64,000 nucleotides of DNA from Bacteroidota bacterium (GCA_016717325.1 JADKFV010000024.1:1-64000); one strand, 5' to 3'. Positions 24,814 to 37,000 are shown, numbered from the stretch's first letter. Numbers and translations: made by a program. Notes: generated by a model not told the origin, from the letters alone.

Positions 24814-25962
24814 ATGAAGAAGAAAGTCTCAATCATTTTTTTGTGTGCAGCATTGTTATCGGGAATATCAAGCTCTGCACAAAGCAATCAAATAGGTGAA
24901 AAGGAAATTGCAGATATAAATAAAATGGTAGAAGATTTATCTGGCAAGGATAAGTTTTCGGGAACAGTACTGATTGCCAAAGACGGTAAAATAGTCTTTC
25001 AAAATGCACAGGGGTTTGCCGATAAACAACTGAAAAGCAAAAACAACATCGATACGAAGTTTAATCTAGCTTCGATGAATAAAATGTTTACAAGCATAGC
25101 TATATCGCAACTTGTAGAAAAGAATTTGCTTAGCTATACAGATAAGGTTGTAAAGTATTTGCCCAACTTGCCTGAAAAAACATTCGGTAAAATTACGATT
25201 GAACAATTGCTCACACATACATCCGGTGCGGGCGATATTTTTAGAAATCCTAAATTTATGGAGATGAAGGATACTGCAAAAACAATTGCAAGTTATGTAG
25301 ACTTGGGTATTGATGAACCGCTGATGTTTGAGCCCGGAGAAAAATTTGAATATAGCAATTATGGTTATATATTATTGGGTGCTGTAATTGAAAAAATTTC
25401 CTACATGAGCTATTTTAATTATGTAAAAGAAAATATTTTCTCAGTTGCCGGTATGAACAATACTGATAGTTACGAAACAGATAATGCGAATGAAAATATG
25501 GCAATAGGTTATGCCACACCTCCAACCATGCCCAATCAAGAGCCGCCTGCCGAGGGCGAAAAAATAGAAAGAGTACCCAATACAAAATTTATAGAAGTTA
25601 AAGGTACTTCTGCGGGCGGTGGTTATTCTACAGCAATTGATCTGCATAAATTTTCACAAGCTTTGTTATCAGGAAAACTACTTTCCCTAAAAAGTGTGGA
25701 AGCCATTACGAAGGGTAGGGTAGTAATGCCATCACCACCAAATGCCAAAATATCGACTGTGAGAAAATACGGTTTGGGCTTTGGCGAAGTTTATAAAAAT
25801 AATATGCGGATTATCGGACACAACGGTGGTGCTCCGGGTGTTGAAGGCCAAGTAGACATCTACCCCGATTTAGGATATACTGTAATTGTGCTTTCGAACT
25901 ATGACAGAGCCGCTATTCCAATTATTAATTTTATTGAGGATATTATCACAAAAAAACTATAA
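24814..25962 (+). CDS. Exported serine hydrolase, class C beta-lactamase/DD-peptidase fold
   Basis: A 382-aa protein of the beta-lactamase family (PF00144), periplasmic or secreted. The signal peptide ends SSAQ (about residue 23). Catalytic motifs: ASMNKMF (Ser and Lys of S-x-x-K, about residue 88), YSNYGY (Tyr of Y-x-N, about 182), and HNGGAPG (H-x-G, replacing KTG, about 337). These proteins act as peptidases or esterases; beta-lactam hydrolysis is not implied. It lies 117 bp after the protease gene and may share its transcript. Confidence 0.85.
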   Translation: MKKKVSIIFLCAALLSGISSSAQSNQIGEKEIADINKMVEDLSGKDKFSGTVLIAKDGKIVFQNAQGFADKQLKSKNNIDTKFNLASMNKMFTSIAISQLVEKNLLSYTDKVVKYLPNLPEKTFGKITIEQLLTHTSGAGDIFRNPKFMEMKDTAKTIASYVDLGIDEPLMFEPGEKFEYSNYGYILLGAVIEKISYMSYFNYVKENIFSVAGMNNTDSYETDNANENMAIGYATPPTMPNQEPPAEGEKIERVPNTKFIEVKGTSAGGGYSTAIDLHKFSQALLSGKLLSLKSVEAITKGRVVMPSPPNAKISTVRKYGLGFGEVYKNNMRIIGHNGGAPGVEGQVDIYPDLGYTVIVLSNYDRAAIPIINFIEDIITKKL

Positions 25963-26483
25963 TCCAAAGGTTGATTAAGAATCCTTTGTAGAAGCGCTAC
26001 ATGCATCATTAGCAATATTTTCTAATGTGAGTTTTCAAATTATCAACCAGGCTTGAATATGTATTTAGAGACACCGAAGTGGCCTCAAACAATTAGCATT
26101 AGAGTAAGGCAATCCTATTTCGTTTTCAGGACTAAGCTAAACTGATTATGTGATATAACAAAGCATTTTATTTTTCGTAGGGAATTAACTAGGAGTATAT
26201 ACGTTAGCTTCATGTTAGCGACTTCACTGCCGGTGTTTAATTGATTACCTTTTTTCATTTTGAAAAGATGCCGCTAAATGCATGAGATGAGTGTTTTTAT
26301 TTTTCCAGCCTTATCAACATAGTCCTTGAATTTTTTTTTGCGAAAGGTTATTCACTTTCAGGTTTGGGCAATGTGGTATTTTGTGCCTTTGAATAACTCT
26401 CTTTTTTTATCCTGGCATTTTAATGATTGAAAAGAAAATTATATCATTACGAAATATTAATAATCAGTCATAACAAAGATCGA
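25963..26483. other. Gene-free spacer
   Basis: About 520 bp of AT-rich sequence without a recognisable gene, RNA or long repeat. A GTTAGC pair (ACGTTAGCTTCATGTTAGCG, about 26200) is the only notable local motif. Confidence 0.4.
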
Positions 26484-29400
26484 ATGAAATGTTTGCCATT
26501 TAAAATGCTTTGCTTGGTTTTTTGCAGCATGCTGAATCTGGCTTATAGCCAGGTTTTTATCAACGAAGGTTCTAATAGAAATTACGCTGCTATTGTTGAT
26601 GAAAATGGCGACTATCCCGATTGGATTGAAATATATAATGCAGGAATTGATACCATACATTTGCTCGATTATGCATTGAGTGATGATTCTGCAAACTTTA
26701 CTCAATGGACTTTTCCTAATGTTCAATTGCTGCCCGGAGAATATAAAATTGTTTTTTGCAGCGGTAAAGATCGTAAGCCCGTTAGCGGATTTGTTAATGT
26801 ATTAAACGAAACAAATTACAATCCATTTGTAGGCTGGAATGATCATACGCTTACAACACCTTTTTATTGGGATGGTATTTCTGCTTTGCTTTTAAATACA
26901 TGTTCGTATAGTTCGATGGGATATACCACCAACTCAGTATTCAATCAAACTATTACTCCATACAATTCAACTGTTTTCGCTTTTCAGGATGGCAGCCCAT
27001 TTATTTGCCAGGCACAATACGGAATAAAAGCAAAACTGCGCCCTAACATGAAAATAAATAATTACATAGTTGGGACAGGTACTCAGCAAAATTCTCCTTT
27101 CGATTATCCTGCTCCATACGGTAACTGGTATTGGGCAGCAAAAAATCAAATGATTATTCCTGCCGCTGAACTTTTAGCATCGGGCCTCACAGCGGGCTTA
27201 ATCACAAGTTTTGCTTTCGATGTAGTTTCAACTGATGTCAACACCGTTTACGATTACATCGATTGTGCAATGAAATTGGTTTCATCTAATGAAGTAACTA
27301 CAGACTTCGATCCGGTTGATGCCAACATACGTTTACATACCAACTTTAAAATTAAAACTGCAGGAGAAACCATTTACCTTAACGATCCCAATCAAAACCT
27401 TGTAAGTTCATTGTTTGTAAATTGCGGGCAACCCGATAATAGTGTAGGTTTATTTCCTGATACTTCTTCTAATGCTGCTTTGTTTTTAAAAGGCACTCCT
27501 GCAGCCACCAACAATTTATCGCAACCATTTTACGCCTATCTTTTACCGCCAGTTATTAATACGCCATCAGGCTTTTACAATAACCCTATTGCAACAACAA
27601 TCACCAACCCGAATGGACCCGGAAGCACTGTCCGTTATACATTGAATGGTAAAGATCCTGACTCCACATCGGCTCTTTACAATGGAATATCTGTTCAGGT
27701 TTTTTTTACAGGAGTATTGAAAGCAAAAGTTTTTTCTGCCAATGAATTGCCGAATAAGGCTGCCGTTGCGAGTTATTTATTGGGCATCAATCATGTTACT
27801 CCTGTGTTATCAATCGTTACCGATTCTTTAAATTTATATGGCCCTTCAGGCATCTTCGATAATTGGCAATACGATTGGGAAAAGGCTGCTTATGTTGAAT
27901 ATTTTGACACAACCAAGCAAATGATTTTTTCGCAACAGGCAGGTATTCAAATTGACGGTGGATTAGGAGGTAGTCGTTCGCAGCCGCAGCACTCTATGCG
28001 GGTTGAGTTGGATCATGCAGTTTTGGGTGATGGTCCAATTAACTATCAGCTTATTCCTAACCGTGCTTTACGAGCCAAGTACAGTAAATTTTATTTACGC
28101 AACGGCAGCAATTATTATCTCACACTGCCGTACAAAGATGCATCGCATGTGGAAGGCATGGCAGCCCAAACAAATAATTATTATACTGCATGGCGTCCTG
28201 TAACGGTTTATATAAACGGTGCATATTTCGGTTTGTATGAGTTGCGCGAAAAAATTGATGCAGAGTATTTTGAAGAATTGGATGGTGCCGATAAAGATTC
28301 GCTCGATATATTATCTTTAAGCGCATGGAATGGATATGCATTGAGAGCGTTGGAAGGTTCGGTTGATACATTTGATATGGATTATAAAAAGTTTCAAAAC
28401 TTAAATCCTGCTGACACGGGTTACTGGAATAATGCAGATAAGTATTTTGATATGGAGTATTACAATGATTACATCATAGGCGAAACATGGTCGTGCAATG
28501 TAGATTGGCCTCAAAACAATATTAAAATATACCGTTCCAATGCAAGCGACTTTCGGTGGCGTTTTTGTCTCATCGATTTAGAAGGAGGTATGGACCCCTT
28601 TGCGTTTTCAAATGCATACGATGATCATATTGCGCGTGTGATAGGTGCCGATACCAATAACCCTTACATCAACGTTTTTGTGAAGGGTATTAAAAATCCA
28701 CGATTCAAAAATTATTTCATCAACCGGTATGCCGATATGATGAATACTTCGTATAAATACTCCCGGCTTTCATCTGTGGCAAACGATATGTTTAATCAAA
28801 CAGTACTCGAAATGCCAAAGGAATTTTTTCGTTGGGGAAATCCAAATAACATTAACGGGCAGATGAATGCTTTTATAAGCTATCATCAAACATTTTTATC
28901 TGAACTTGCAGTGAGAACCAGTCAGGTGCGCGATGACATTCAGAATAATTTTGCCCTCAATGATCAGGTAGATGTTACGCTCGATGTTTTTCCGCCCGGG
29001 TCAGGAAAAATAAAAATAAGCACAATTATACCCGACACCTTACCATGGACAGGAGTATATTTTGATGGCAACCCGGTAAGAATTACTGCGATTGCTAATC
29101 CGGGTTATGTTTTTACTTATTGGGATACCAATGCTGTGCTAAATAATATCGATACTAATAGTTCGATTATGAAAAATATTAGTGCATCAACAATGTTTAA
29201 AGCATTTTTTACAAGCACTTCGGCCAGTATAAACTCCATGAATGGGAATTCTGGTTCCATCAGTATTTATCCCAACCCATCATCGGGTATATTCAATATT
29301 AAATTATTAAATCCATCTCTTACAAAAGCAAATGTGGTTGCTGAAGTTTATAATTACACCGGAGCAAAAGTATATTCATACTCCGGTTCGGTAATCCATG

Positions 29401-29504
29401 ATGGATTTCAAATTGATCTAACAGGATTTTCGAAAGGGGTTTATATTTTAAAAATTACACTTGCTGATAAAAAAGTAAGTACACAAAAAATAATAATAAA
29501 ATAG
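26484..29504 (+). CDS. Secreted LTD/CotH-kinase protein with T9SS tail
   Basis: About 1006 aa from ATG 26484 (MKCLPFKMLCLVFCSMLNLA, signal peptide); an upstream TTG would add a non-signal extension. Domains in order: lamin-tail domain (VFINEGSNRNYAAIVDENGD ... WIEIYNAG, about 25-110), a beta-rich linker, a chitobiase/hexosaminidase C-terminal-like domain (GSTVRYTLNGKDPDSTSALY, about 385-430), a CotH-like kinase (YGPSGIFDN, IQIDGGLGG, VYINGAYFGLYELREKID, LIDLEGGMDPF, about 450-800), then a repeat and a T9SS sorting domain (ISIYPNPSSGIFNI ... GVYILKITLADKKVSTQK). CotH phosphorylates protein serines in spore coats; here the target is probably another surface protein. It is a single-gene unit. 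Confidence 0.82.
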   Translation: MKCLPFKMLCLVFCSMLNLAYSQVFINEGSNRNYAAIVDENGDYPDWIEIYNAGIDTIHLLDYALSDDSANFTQWTFPNVQLLPGEYKIVFCSGKDRKPVSGFVNVLNETNYNPFVGWNDHTLTTPFYWDGISALLLNTCSYSSMGYTTNSVFNQTITPYNSTVFAFQDGSPFICQAQYGIKAKLRPNMKINNYIVGTGTQQNSPFDYPAPYGNWYWAAKNQMIIPAAELLASGLTAGLITSFAFDVVSTDVNTVYDYIDCAMKLVSSNEVTTDFDPVDANIRLHTNFKIKTAGETIYLNDPNQNLVSSLFVNCGQPDNSVGLFPDTSSNAALFLKGTPAATNNLSQPFYAYLLPPVINTPSGFYNNPIATTITNPNGPGSTVRYTLNGKDPDSTSALYNGISVQVFFTGVLKAKVFSANELPNKAAVASYLLGINHVTPVLSIVTDSLNLYGPSGIFDNWQYDWEKAAYVEYFDTTKQMIFSQQAGIQIDGGLGGSRSQPQHSMRVELDHAVLGDGPINYQLIPNRALRAKYSKFYLRNGSNYYLTLPYKDASHVEGMAAQTNNYYTAWRPVTVYINGAYFGLYELREKIDAEYFEELDGADKDSLDILSLSAWNGYALRALEGSVDTFDMDYKKFQNLNPADTGYWNNADKYFDMEYYNDYIIGETWSCNVDWPQNNIKIYRSNASDFRWRFCLIDLEGGMDPFAFSNAYDDHIARVIGADTNNPYINVFVKGIKNPRFKNYFINRYADMMNTSYKYSRLSSVANDMFNQTVLEMPKEFFRWGNPNNINGQMNAFISYHQTFLSELAVRTSQVRDDIQNNFALNDQVDVTLDVFPPGSGKIKISTIIPDTLPWTGVYFDGNPVRITAIANPGYVFTYWDTNAVLNNIDTNSSIMKNISASTMFKAFFTSTSASINSMNGNSGSISIYPNPSSGIFNIKLLNPSLTKANVVAEVYNYTGAKVYSYSGSVIHDGFQIDLTGFSKGVYILKITLADKKVSTQKIIIK

Positions 29505-29688
29505 AACGTGTCACTCAAAATCAAAAGAAACACAGCCGCAAAATTCAACGGTAAAAAAAATAGAAAGATTGTGCCATTCACCTCAACAGATTATTCAACG
29601 CCTTTGGTGGCGCAGAGTTTTTAGGTTCACATAAGTTGTAAGCAAACACAGGTATCATATATAAATTAATTTTAAAATAATAAAAAAA

Positions 29689-30630
29689 ATGCAAACAATA
29701 CTAGGAGCAGGAGGCGCCATTGGTATACCATTGGCCAAAGAATTAAAAAAGTATACAGATAAGATTAGGCTGGTAAGCAGAAATCCAAAAAAGGTAAATG
29801 AAACGGATGAACTTTTCCCGATTGATTTAAATGATCTAACCCAAATTGAAAAGGCCATTGCCGGAAGCGAAGTAGTTTATGTTGTAATTGGATTCGAATA
29901 TAAACTTAGTGTCTGGCAAAAAATGTGGCCGCCATTTATGCAAGCAGTTATTAATGCATGTAAAAAAAATAATGCTAAGCTGGTGTTTTTTGATAATGTA
30001 TATTTATATGATAAATCTGCAATACCACATATGACAGAGACTTCAGCAATTGCAACTGTAAGTAAAAAAGGCAAGATAAGAAGGGAATTGCACGAGATGA
30101 TAATGAACGAAGTAGAGAAGAAAACCCTGACAGCGCTAATAGCAAGGTCGGCCGATTTTTACGGACCTGATAATAAGAGCAGTGCACTTAATTTGATGGT
30201 GGTTAATAATTTTATGAAAGGAAAAAAAGCACAGGCTTTTGGTGATATCAATAAAATTCATACTTATACCTATACTCCGGATGCCGCCAAGGCAACAGCC
30301 ATACTCGGCAACACAGACGATGCATATAATCAGGTGTGGCATGTGCCAACAACTAAAGAAAAATTAAGCAACCTGCAATGGATTCAGTTGATTGCAAACG
30401 AGTTGAAAGTAGAGCCCAAAATTCAAGCATTGCCTGTATGGTTCATTCATATTTTGGGTCTGTTTATTCCGGTAATGAAGGAGTTTCCCGAAATGATTTA
30501 CCAATACGAGCAGGATTATTTTTTTGATAGCACGAAGTTTGAAAAGCGATTCAATATTTCGGCAACAACACCTAAAGAAGGAATTAAGATTCTTGTTGAA
30601 AGTTTGAAAGCGCAAAATGCAAAGCGTTAG
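29689..30630 (+). CDS. NAD(P)-dependent epimerase/reductase, extended SDR type
   Basis: A 313-aa cytoplasmic Rossmann protein. The N-terminal nucleotide motif GAGGAIGIPLAKEL matches GxxGxxG, with RLVSRNPKKV after strand 2 suggesting NADP preference. VVYVVIGFEYKL follows strand 4, and YGPDN (about residue 163) and TPDAAKATAIL are typical of the epimerase/dehydratase family. The classical YxxxK catalytic pair is not obvious, so a reductase or atypical SDR role is as likely as epimerisation. No operon partners. Confidence 0.72.
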   Translation: MQTILGAGGAIGIPLAKELKKYTDKIRLVSRNPKKVNETDELFPIDLNDLTQIEKAIAGSEVVYVVIGFEYKLSVWQKMWPPFMQAVINACKKNNAKLVFFDNVYLYDKSAIPHMTETSAIATVSKKGKIRRELHEMIMNEVEKKTLTALIARSADFYGPDNKSSALNLMVVNNFMKGKKAQAFGDINKIHTYTYTPDAAKATAILGNTDDAYNQVWHVPTTKEKLSNLQWIQLIANELKVEPKIQALPVWFIHILGLFIPVMKEFPEMIYQYEQDYFFDSTKFEKRFNISATTPKEGIKILVESLKAQNAKR

Positions 30631-30703
30631 TATGATTAGTTTAGTTTTAGAAAACTATAATTTGTTTTCAATCAACACATCTTTGAGAATTTCAATTTAA
30701 TAA

Positions 30704-31285
30704 ATGAACAGACAGAAATTGTATTTACAATTAATTGGAAATTGGAGAACATTATCTCTAAGTTTCGGATTCTCATTACTGTTAGTTTCATGCAGCAATA
30801 CCAATACCAAATTAGAAAATGAAAGTGTACCAGTTTCTGAAATAAAGGAACCACCAAAAACCAAATTGAATGTTGATACAAATAAATTGCAAATAGAAAA
30901 TACAGATAGTTCAAAAAAAGCACCGCAACAGAAAGTTGCAAGACCCCCGATAAAAAGAGAATTCCAAATGAGGACAAGTGAAGGAGTTACCGACAACAAA
31001 CTTAATGGTGAACCCATTTTAATTCAAATTGAATTGACTCCAAAGGTTTTAGCAAATAATCCTGATACAATGAGGAATTACGTCAAAGCACTTTACTTGG
31101 GTCAGCAGCAAAATTTTCCCCGTTCCATTGCCGATAATTTTGAGCAAGGCATTTCTACAGAAAGAATTTCTTATCCAAGATTAAATTATGCAATTGAGAT
31201 GTATGAAGATGCCTATGCAAGGAAACCTTACAGTATTTTGCGTTATTCTGTTAGGAGTGAAAATGGAATTGTAATAGTGGAATAA
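30704..31285 (+). CDS. Putative lipoprotein of unknown function
   Basis: A 193-aa protein. The hydrophobic segment ends LLLVSCSN, a lipobox with Cys at about residue 31. A Pro/Lys-rich low-complexity region (about 35-95) precedes a small conserved-looking domain (GEPILIQIELTPKVLANNPD ... ALYLGQQQNFPRSIADNF). I do not recognise the family. Likely anchored in a membrane facing the periplasm. Confidence 0.6.
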   Translation: MNRQKLYLQLIGNWRTLSLSFGFSLLLVSCSNTNTKLENESVPVSEIKEPPKTKLNVDTNKLQIENTDSSKKAPQQKVARPPIKREFQMRTSEGVTDNKLNGEPILIQIELTPKVLANNPDTMRNYVKALYLGQQQNFPRSIADNFEQGISTERISYPRLNYAIEMYEDAYARKPYSILRYSVRSENGIVIVE

Positions 31286-31482
31286 ATAAATTTTAAAAAA
31301 AATATATGTTTTTATTTTGAAGGCACACGGGTTTTAATTTATAATGATGATTTTGATTTTATCTTTACAATATGTGATTCATAACAACCGAGTTGAAGGA
31401 CATTATATTTATAATTATTTATGCTTTTCAAAAAAATGGATTTAGATTTTGACATATTTTAAATGGAATTAAAAAATCGACT

Positions 31483-32142
31483 ATGAAAAACTATTTTATT
31501 TTATTTTACTTGTTAGTAACAAGCTCTTGCACTTACAGCCAGCAAGAAACACATTGGACAAAAAAGGATATAGGCCTGTATATTGAAAATGGCGAACGGC
31601 AAGGCTTTCAATATTTTGATTCGGCAGGCAACGAATTTGGATACCGATATGTTACTGCAACTATTTATAACGATACGATAATTCCTGTTCGAATAGAAAT
31701 CGATCTCACCAAGCAATATTTTCAACCTTGCAGCACCGACAGTGTAAAGATGAATGTTTTCTTATTGCCACGGGCATTGACTCCCGAAAGAATACAGAAG
31801 GATGCAAGCATGTCGGAAGCACTAAAACATTTTTTGGACACTGCAAACAAAGCAACTAATTTGTTTGGCAAGTTTTTGCAACCCCTAGAAACTTGTGTTA
31901 TCACTTTTGGTGTGCTTACCAGTATCAATCATAAAGACCCGGTTCAGTTTGGTCTCATTTCAAAAGGTCATGAATACGAATACTTTTATTATGTACACGA
32001 TAACGAGATAAAGCAAATAGCCGCTAAACAAAATCCATTTGCTTTATCGTTAGGTATAGAATTTACGGCAGTGAAAAATTTGGAAAATGCCGATTGTTTT
32101 TTGGTAATACCATGTGGTCAAATTTCGTTTCCAAAACAATAA
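31483..32142 (+). CDS. Putative lipoprotein of unknown function
   Basis: A 219-aa protein starting MKNYFILFYLLVTSSCTYS, a short signal with a plausible lipobox Cys at residue 16. The mature part is beta-rich (GYRYVTATIYNDTIIPVRIE, CVITFGVLTSIN) and has no known motif. Not recognised; neighbours are also exported proteins, so an envelope role is likely. Confidence 0.6.
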   Translation: MKNYFILFYLLVTSSCTYSQQETHWTKKDIGLYIENGERQGFQYFDSAGNEFGYRYVTATIYNDTIIPVRIEIDLTKQYFQPCSTDSVKMNVFLLPRALTPERIQKDASMSEALKHFLDTANKATNLFGKFLQPLETCVITFGVLTSINHKDPVQFGLISKGHEYEYFYYVHDNEIKQIAAKQNPFALSLGIEFTAVKNLENADCFLVIPCGQISFPKQ

Positions 32143-32306
32143 ATATTCTTCCACAGTTTGTTTTACACTATTGTTTTTGCCACCATAGATTTTAATGGCT
32201 TTTCAGTTGTGTCGGGTGGTTTTAAATTTTGCTATTACATTTTCAAAAATGAAAGTTTAACATATTCACAATATTATTGTGAAACATAATTTCCATTTTT
32301 GTAGAC

Positions 32307-33362
32307 ATGAAAAAAAATATTATTGCTTTATTGATTTTGTTGAAATGTAATTCAATACTTTTTGCACAGCAAAAGAAAGAATACTTTGGATATACCGTAA
32401 ACTACTATGAATTTGTTGACACTGTACAAATGGTGGAAATTATTTGCGGGGTGAGTGATATAAGTGTTTTTCAATTTCAATTGCGTGCATATCCCTGGAT
32501 CATTAACGACCCAAATCCTCCGGTATATGTTTTTAGAAACCAAAAGGGTGAAGTACTTAAAGCATATAGCCTTTGTGGTTTGCATATTAGTGACTTCGAT
32601 ATTCTCCCACCATCTATTGTAAATCCAAAAATATTGAAGAAGCATATTTATAGTCGCTATTCAATTATCGAAAATTGTAATGAAGATTCTTTAAAAAAAG
32701 TGGCCCCTTTTACTATTAGGCAGCAAGTATGCAAATGCAGACCTTACAAACGCTAAGTATGGTGTGGTTGATAATTTGGGAAACGTAATTGTTTCACCGC
32801 AATACGATTTCTTAGGCATAGCTACCAAAGAAAATATTTTGATGGCGAGGTTAAAAACAAGCATGGGATTTTGGATGAGGATGGAAAAGTTATTCAGCGC
32901 ATTATTTACGATGAACTGGAATGTCAAAGTTATGACGGTGGTATGTTCCTGCTTACATCAAATGGCAAAGCATTTTATGCCAACAACAAAGGTGAACTTA
33001 TCAGCAAACACGGATATGACTTTGGCGAAATGTTTTGGAGTCGCAGGGCACGTGTATCATATAACGGAAAATTTGGTTACATAGACAGTACCGGGGCCGA
33101 AGTTGTTCCGCTTATTTATAAAAATGCTGAACCATTTTATTACAATGTGGCAGTGGTGGGCAATGGAAAAAAATACGGCATGATAAATAACTTGGGCGGA
33201 ATTATTGAGCCACTTGAGTATGACCGTATTCAAGATATTTACGATGAAAAGGAAATGGTCACTATTGGATATACGGGTTTTAAAAATGGAGAAGCATTTT
33301 ATTTTGATCGCGAAGGAAAGCGTGTTGCTAAATTAAAAGATGTGAAATTTAAGAAGCAATGA
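32307..33362 (+). CDS. Exported WG-repeat protein; frameshifted twice as read
   Basis: A signal peptide (IIALLILLKCNSILFAQ) precedes a unique N-terminal region, then WG beta repeats (PF14903-type): AKYGVVDNLGNVIVSPQYD, HGILDEDGKVIQRIIYDELE, GKFGYIDSTGAEVVPLIYK, KKYGMINNLGGIIEPLEYD. The gene is split into three frames. One indel near 32715 and one missing A near 32855 (A5 instead of A6) would restore about 350 aa. WG repeats form surface or periplasmic beta structures of unknown binding role. The product is likely one protein, not three. Confidence 0.7.
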
Positions 33363-33419
33363 TGTAGATTTTTATTGGATGATATTTTAAGCATTTGTGT
33401 AATTATAAAACTATAGAAG

Positions 33420-33905
33420 ATGAAACTGACACAACAAATAGCAAAGCATTTTCGCGATTTAATGTTTGGAGGAAACTGGACATATTCGAATGTGAAAGAT
33501 AATTTGAGTGATGTTACCTGGCAACTGGCCACAACAAAAGTTTATGATTTTAATACCATAGCCACATTGGTTTTTCACATGAGCTATTTTGTAACTGCTG
33601 CCCTGCAGGTATTACAAGGCAAGCCACTCGATGCGCATGATAAATTCAGTTTCGATCATCCTCCAATAAACAGCAAAGAAGATTGGGAGCAATTTCTGAA
33701 TAAAGTTTGGCTCGATGCCGAAAATTTTGCAAATGCAATTGAGCAATTGCCCGATAATGTTTTATCCGAAAATTTTGCTGATGAAAAATATGGTAATGTT
33801 TACAGAAATATTCATGGCATAATTGAGCACTCACATTATCACCTTGGACAAATAGTAATTATAAAAAAATTATTGCTTCGGGTGCAATCCGATATGAAGT
33901 TGTGA
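33420..33905 (+). CDS. DinB/YfiT-like metal-binding protein
   Basis: A 161-aa four-helix-bundle protein. The His ligands are in the expected places: LVFHMSYF (helix 2) and GIIEHSHYHLGQIVIIKK (helix 4). Family members use a metal site for thiol-dependent transferase reactions with bacillithiol-like cofactors; which reaction applies here is unknown. Cytoplasmic; lies 57 bp after the WG gene. Confidence 0.72.
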   Translation: MKLTQQIAKHFRDLMFGGNWTYSNVKDNLSDVTWQLATTKVYDFNTIATLVFHMSYFVTAALQVLQGKPLDAHDKFSFDHPPINSKEDWEQFLNKVWLDAENFANAIEQLPDNVLSENFADEKYGNVYRNIHGIIEHSHYHLGQIVIIKKLLLRVQSDMKL

Positions 33906-34038
33906 AATTTTTGGTGCAATTTTTTTGCCAATTTAGATTGTTATAAATTAGCTGGAATTAGATTTTATTTAAGCGTATATTTTTTTATTATTGCAGACAT
34001 AAATAGTTTCCGAAAAATCACTTAACACATTTTATAAA

Positions 34039-37000
34039 ATGAAAAAAAGCATTCATTACTTTTTATTGCTAATGGCAATAATTATTTCGTTGCCTGCTGT
34101 GGCGCAAGATTGGGTTGAAAAAATGAAAGACCCATCTGTCAATTTTTTCGAAGTGCAAAAATCTTTCAACAAGCAGTATTCGAAAGAGTTGCGCGAAATG
34201 GAAAGAGAACGCAAACGCAATGCATCGAAAAAAGATCATCTTGAAAATACCGAAGAAAACGAAATGCCAGGCTATGCGCAGTTTAAGCGTTGGGAATGGT
34301 TTATGGCACCACGTGTATCACAAACCGGTGAGCGTTTCGATCCTGCTCAAGTGTGGTACGAAATGAGTAGTTACTACAAGCAGCATCCGCCTCACACATT
34401 TGCCGGTAACTGGACTTTCATTGGTCCAAATAATACATTGTCATTATCGGGAGCGGGCCGTTTAAATTTTGTGCGTTTAGATCCAATTAATTCAAGTACT
34501 ATATACGTAGGTTCCCCTGCCGGAGGATTATGGAAGTCGACAAATAGTGGGGCCACGTGGTCTACCAATACCGACAACCTGAATCATGTAATAGGCTGCA
34601 CCGATATAGGCATAGACCCTACAAACACAAACACAATGTACCTTGTTACCGGTGATGGCGATGCGGGCGATAATTATTCTGTAGGCTTGCTTAAATCGAC
34701 AGATGGTGGTAATACATGGAATCCATCAGGGTTATCGTTTTCGGTTTCGACAACAAAACAAATGAGCAAGATTCTTATTAACCCTGATAATACAAACATA
34801 CTTATGGTTGCAACATCTGCGGGAATTTTTCGCAGCACCGATGCAGCAGCAACATTTACACAAGTGCAAACAGGTTCGTTTAAAGATATGGAATTTAAGC
34901 CCGGTGATCCCAATATTGTTTATGCATGTGGTACAGAATTTTTTAAATCGACAGACGGTGGACAAACATTTACAAAAATATCGGCAGGCCTTCCTGTAGC
35001 AACAAATGTAAGCCGCATGGCAATTGGCACCACTAACAACGATGCAAACTATTTGTATATGATTGTTGGTTTACCAGCACCAAATTATGGCACCGAAGGT
35101 TTTTATAAATCGACAAATAGCGGCACAAGTTTTACAAAAGTAAGCACACCAAATATTGGTACACAACAATGGTACGATCTTGCAATTGCATCGTGCCCAA
35201 CAAACAGTCAGGAAGTTATCATTGGAGGACAAACTCAATTTCTAAAATCTACAAACGCTGGCGTATCATGGAGTGCAATCGGAACTACAACTCATGTTGA
35301 TTATCACGACCTTATTTACACAAGTGGCACATCAATATATTGCGCAAGCGATGGAGGTTTATATCATTCGGCAAACAATGGAAATAGTTTTACCGAATTG
35401 AATAATAATCTCGCTATTTCTCAGATGTATGGCTTTGGGCAATCTACTACCAATCCAAATCTTTTGATAACAGGATGGCAGGATAACGGCACTAATTTAT
35501 ACGATGGCAATTGGGGACAAACAATGGGAGGTGATGGCATGCTCGCCTTTATTAGTCACAGCAACAATAATAATATGTGGGGATCACAATATAATGGTTC
35601 GTTAAATAAATCAACAAATGGTGGCAACAGTTGGCAGTCGGCTACAAATGGAATTAGCGAAGCAGGTGCATGGGTTACACCATGGATAGAAGATCCTGTA
35701 ACTGCAAATACAATTTGGGCAGGTTTTATAAATGTATGGAAAAGCACCAATGGCGGAACATCGTGGACAAAGAAAAGTACTTTTACCAATCAAGGTACTT
35801 TAAATGCAATAGCAGTTTCGAAAGCCGATAACAATGTAGTGTGGGCAGCAAAAAGTGCAGGACTATATCTTACATCAAATGGCGGAACAAATTGGACAAC
35901 CATTTCGAGTTTACCTCCGGGTACAATAAGCGCAATAGAATGCAGCAACACCGATCCTAATAAAGCATGGGTTACTTTTTCAGGATTTACAAATGCCAAT
36001 AAAGTTTTTCAAACAAACGATAAGGGGGCAACGTGGATAAATCTTTCGAGCTCGATTCCTAATGTTCCGGTCAACTGTATTTTGTATGTCGAAAATTCGA
36101 ACGATGAATTATACATTGGAACCGATGTGGGTGTGTTTTTTAAAGATGCGTCAATAAATATCTGGCAGCCATTCCTCACAGGATTGCCACGCGTTATTGT
36201 AACACAACTTGAATTATATTATGCTACAGGAAAAATACGTGCATCAACTTATGGCCGTGGTATGTGGGAGTCGGATTTATATGTTGCCGGTAGTTATCCT
36301 CCGGGTGCAGCATTTGGTTCCGATAATAAAATTGCATGTCCCGGTGCTGCAGTACATTACACCGATTATTCTTCGGGACAACCTACACAATGGAACTGGT
36401 CGTTTCCCGGTGGTTCGCCTTCAACTTCTACCGATCAAAACCCTGTGGTGTTTTATAATAGTCCGGGCACTTTCTCGGCCTCGCTTATAGTTACCAATGC
36501 AAATGGAGTAGACTCAACCTCGTTCAATAATTTTGTAACAATTTCTACAAGTCCGTATAATGCACCTTCAACAGTAGGTGCTACCGTTTGTGGACCAACA
36601 GTTGCAAATCTTTCGGCAGCGGGCACAGGCACAGGTGTGTTACGTTGGTGGGATGCACCCGGTGGTGGCAATTTATTAAATACCGGTTCAACGTATTCTC
36701 CAAACATAAATGGCGGCAAAACTTTTTATATTGACGAAGATTTTCCCGGTGGTTCGCCCGATGCAGTAGGAGAGTATAGTTATGGTTTTGGTCCGGGGGC
36801 AAATTTTACGGCCAACGATATTCGTGGCAATTATTTTGACGTACTCGATCCGGTAGTGCTCAATACTGTTGATGTTTTTTCTTTCAGTGCCGGTAATCGT
36901 ACTATTGAAATAATCGATCCCCAGGGCAATACATTGATTGATACAACCATGTTTGTTCCGGCCAGTCCTACCATAGCAACTACGCTCAATCTTAATTTTA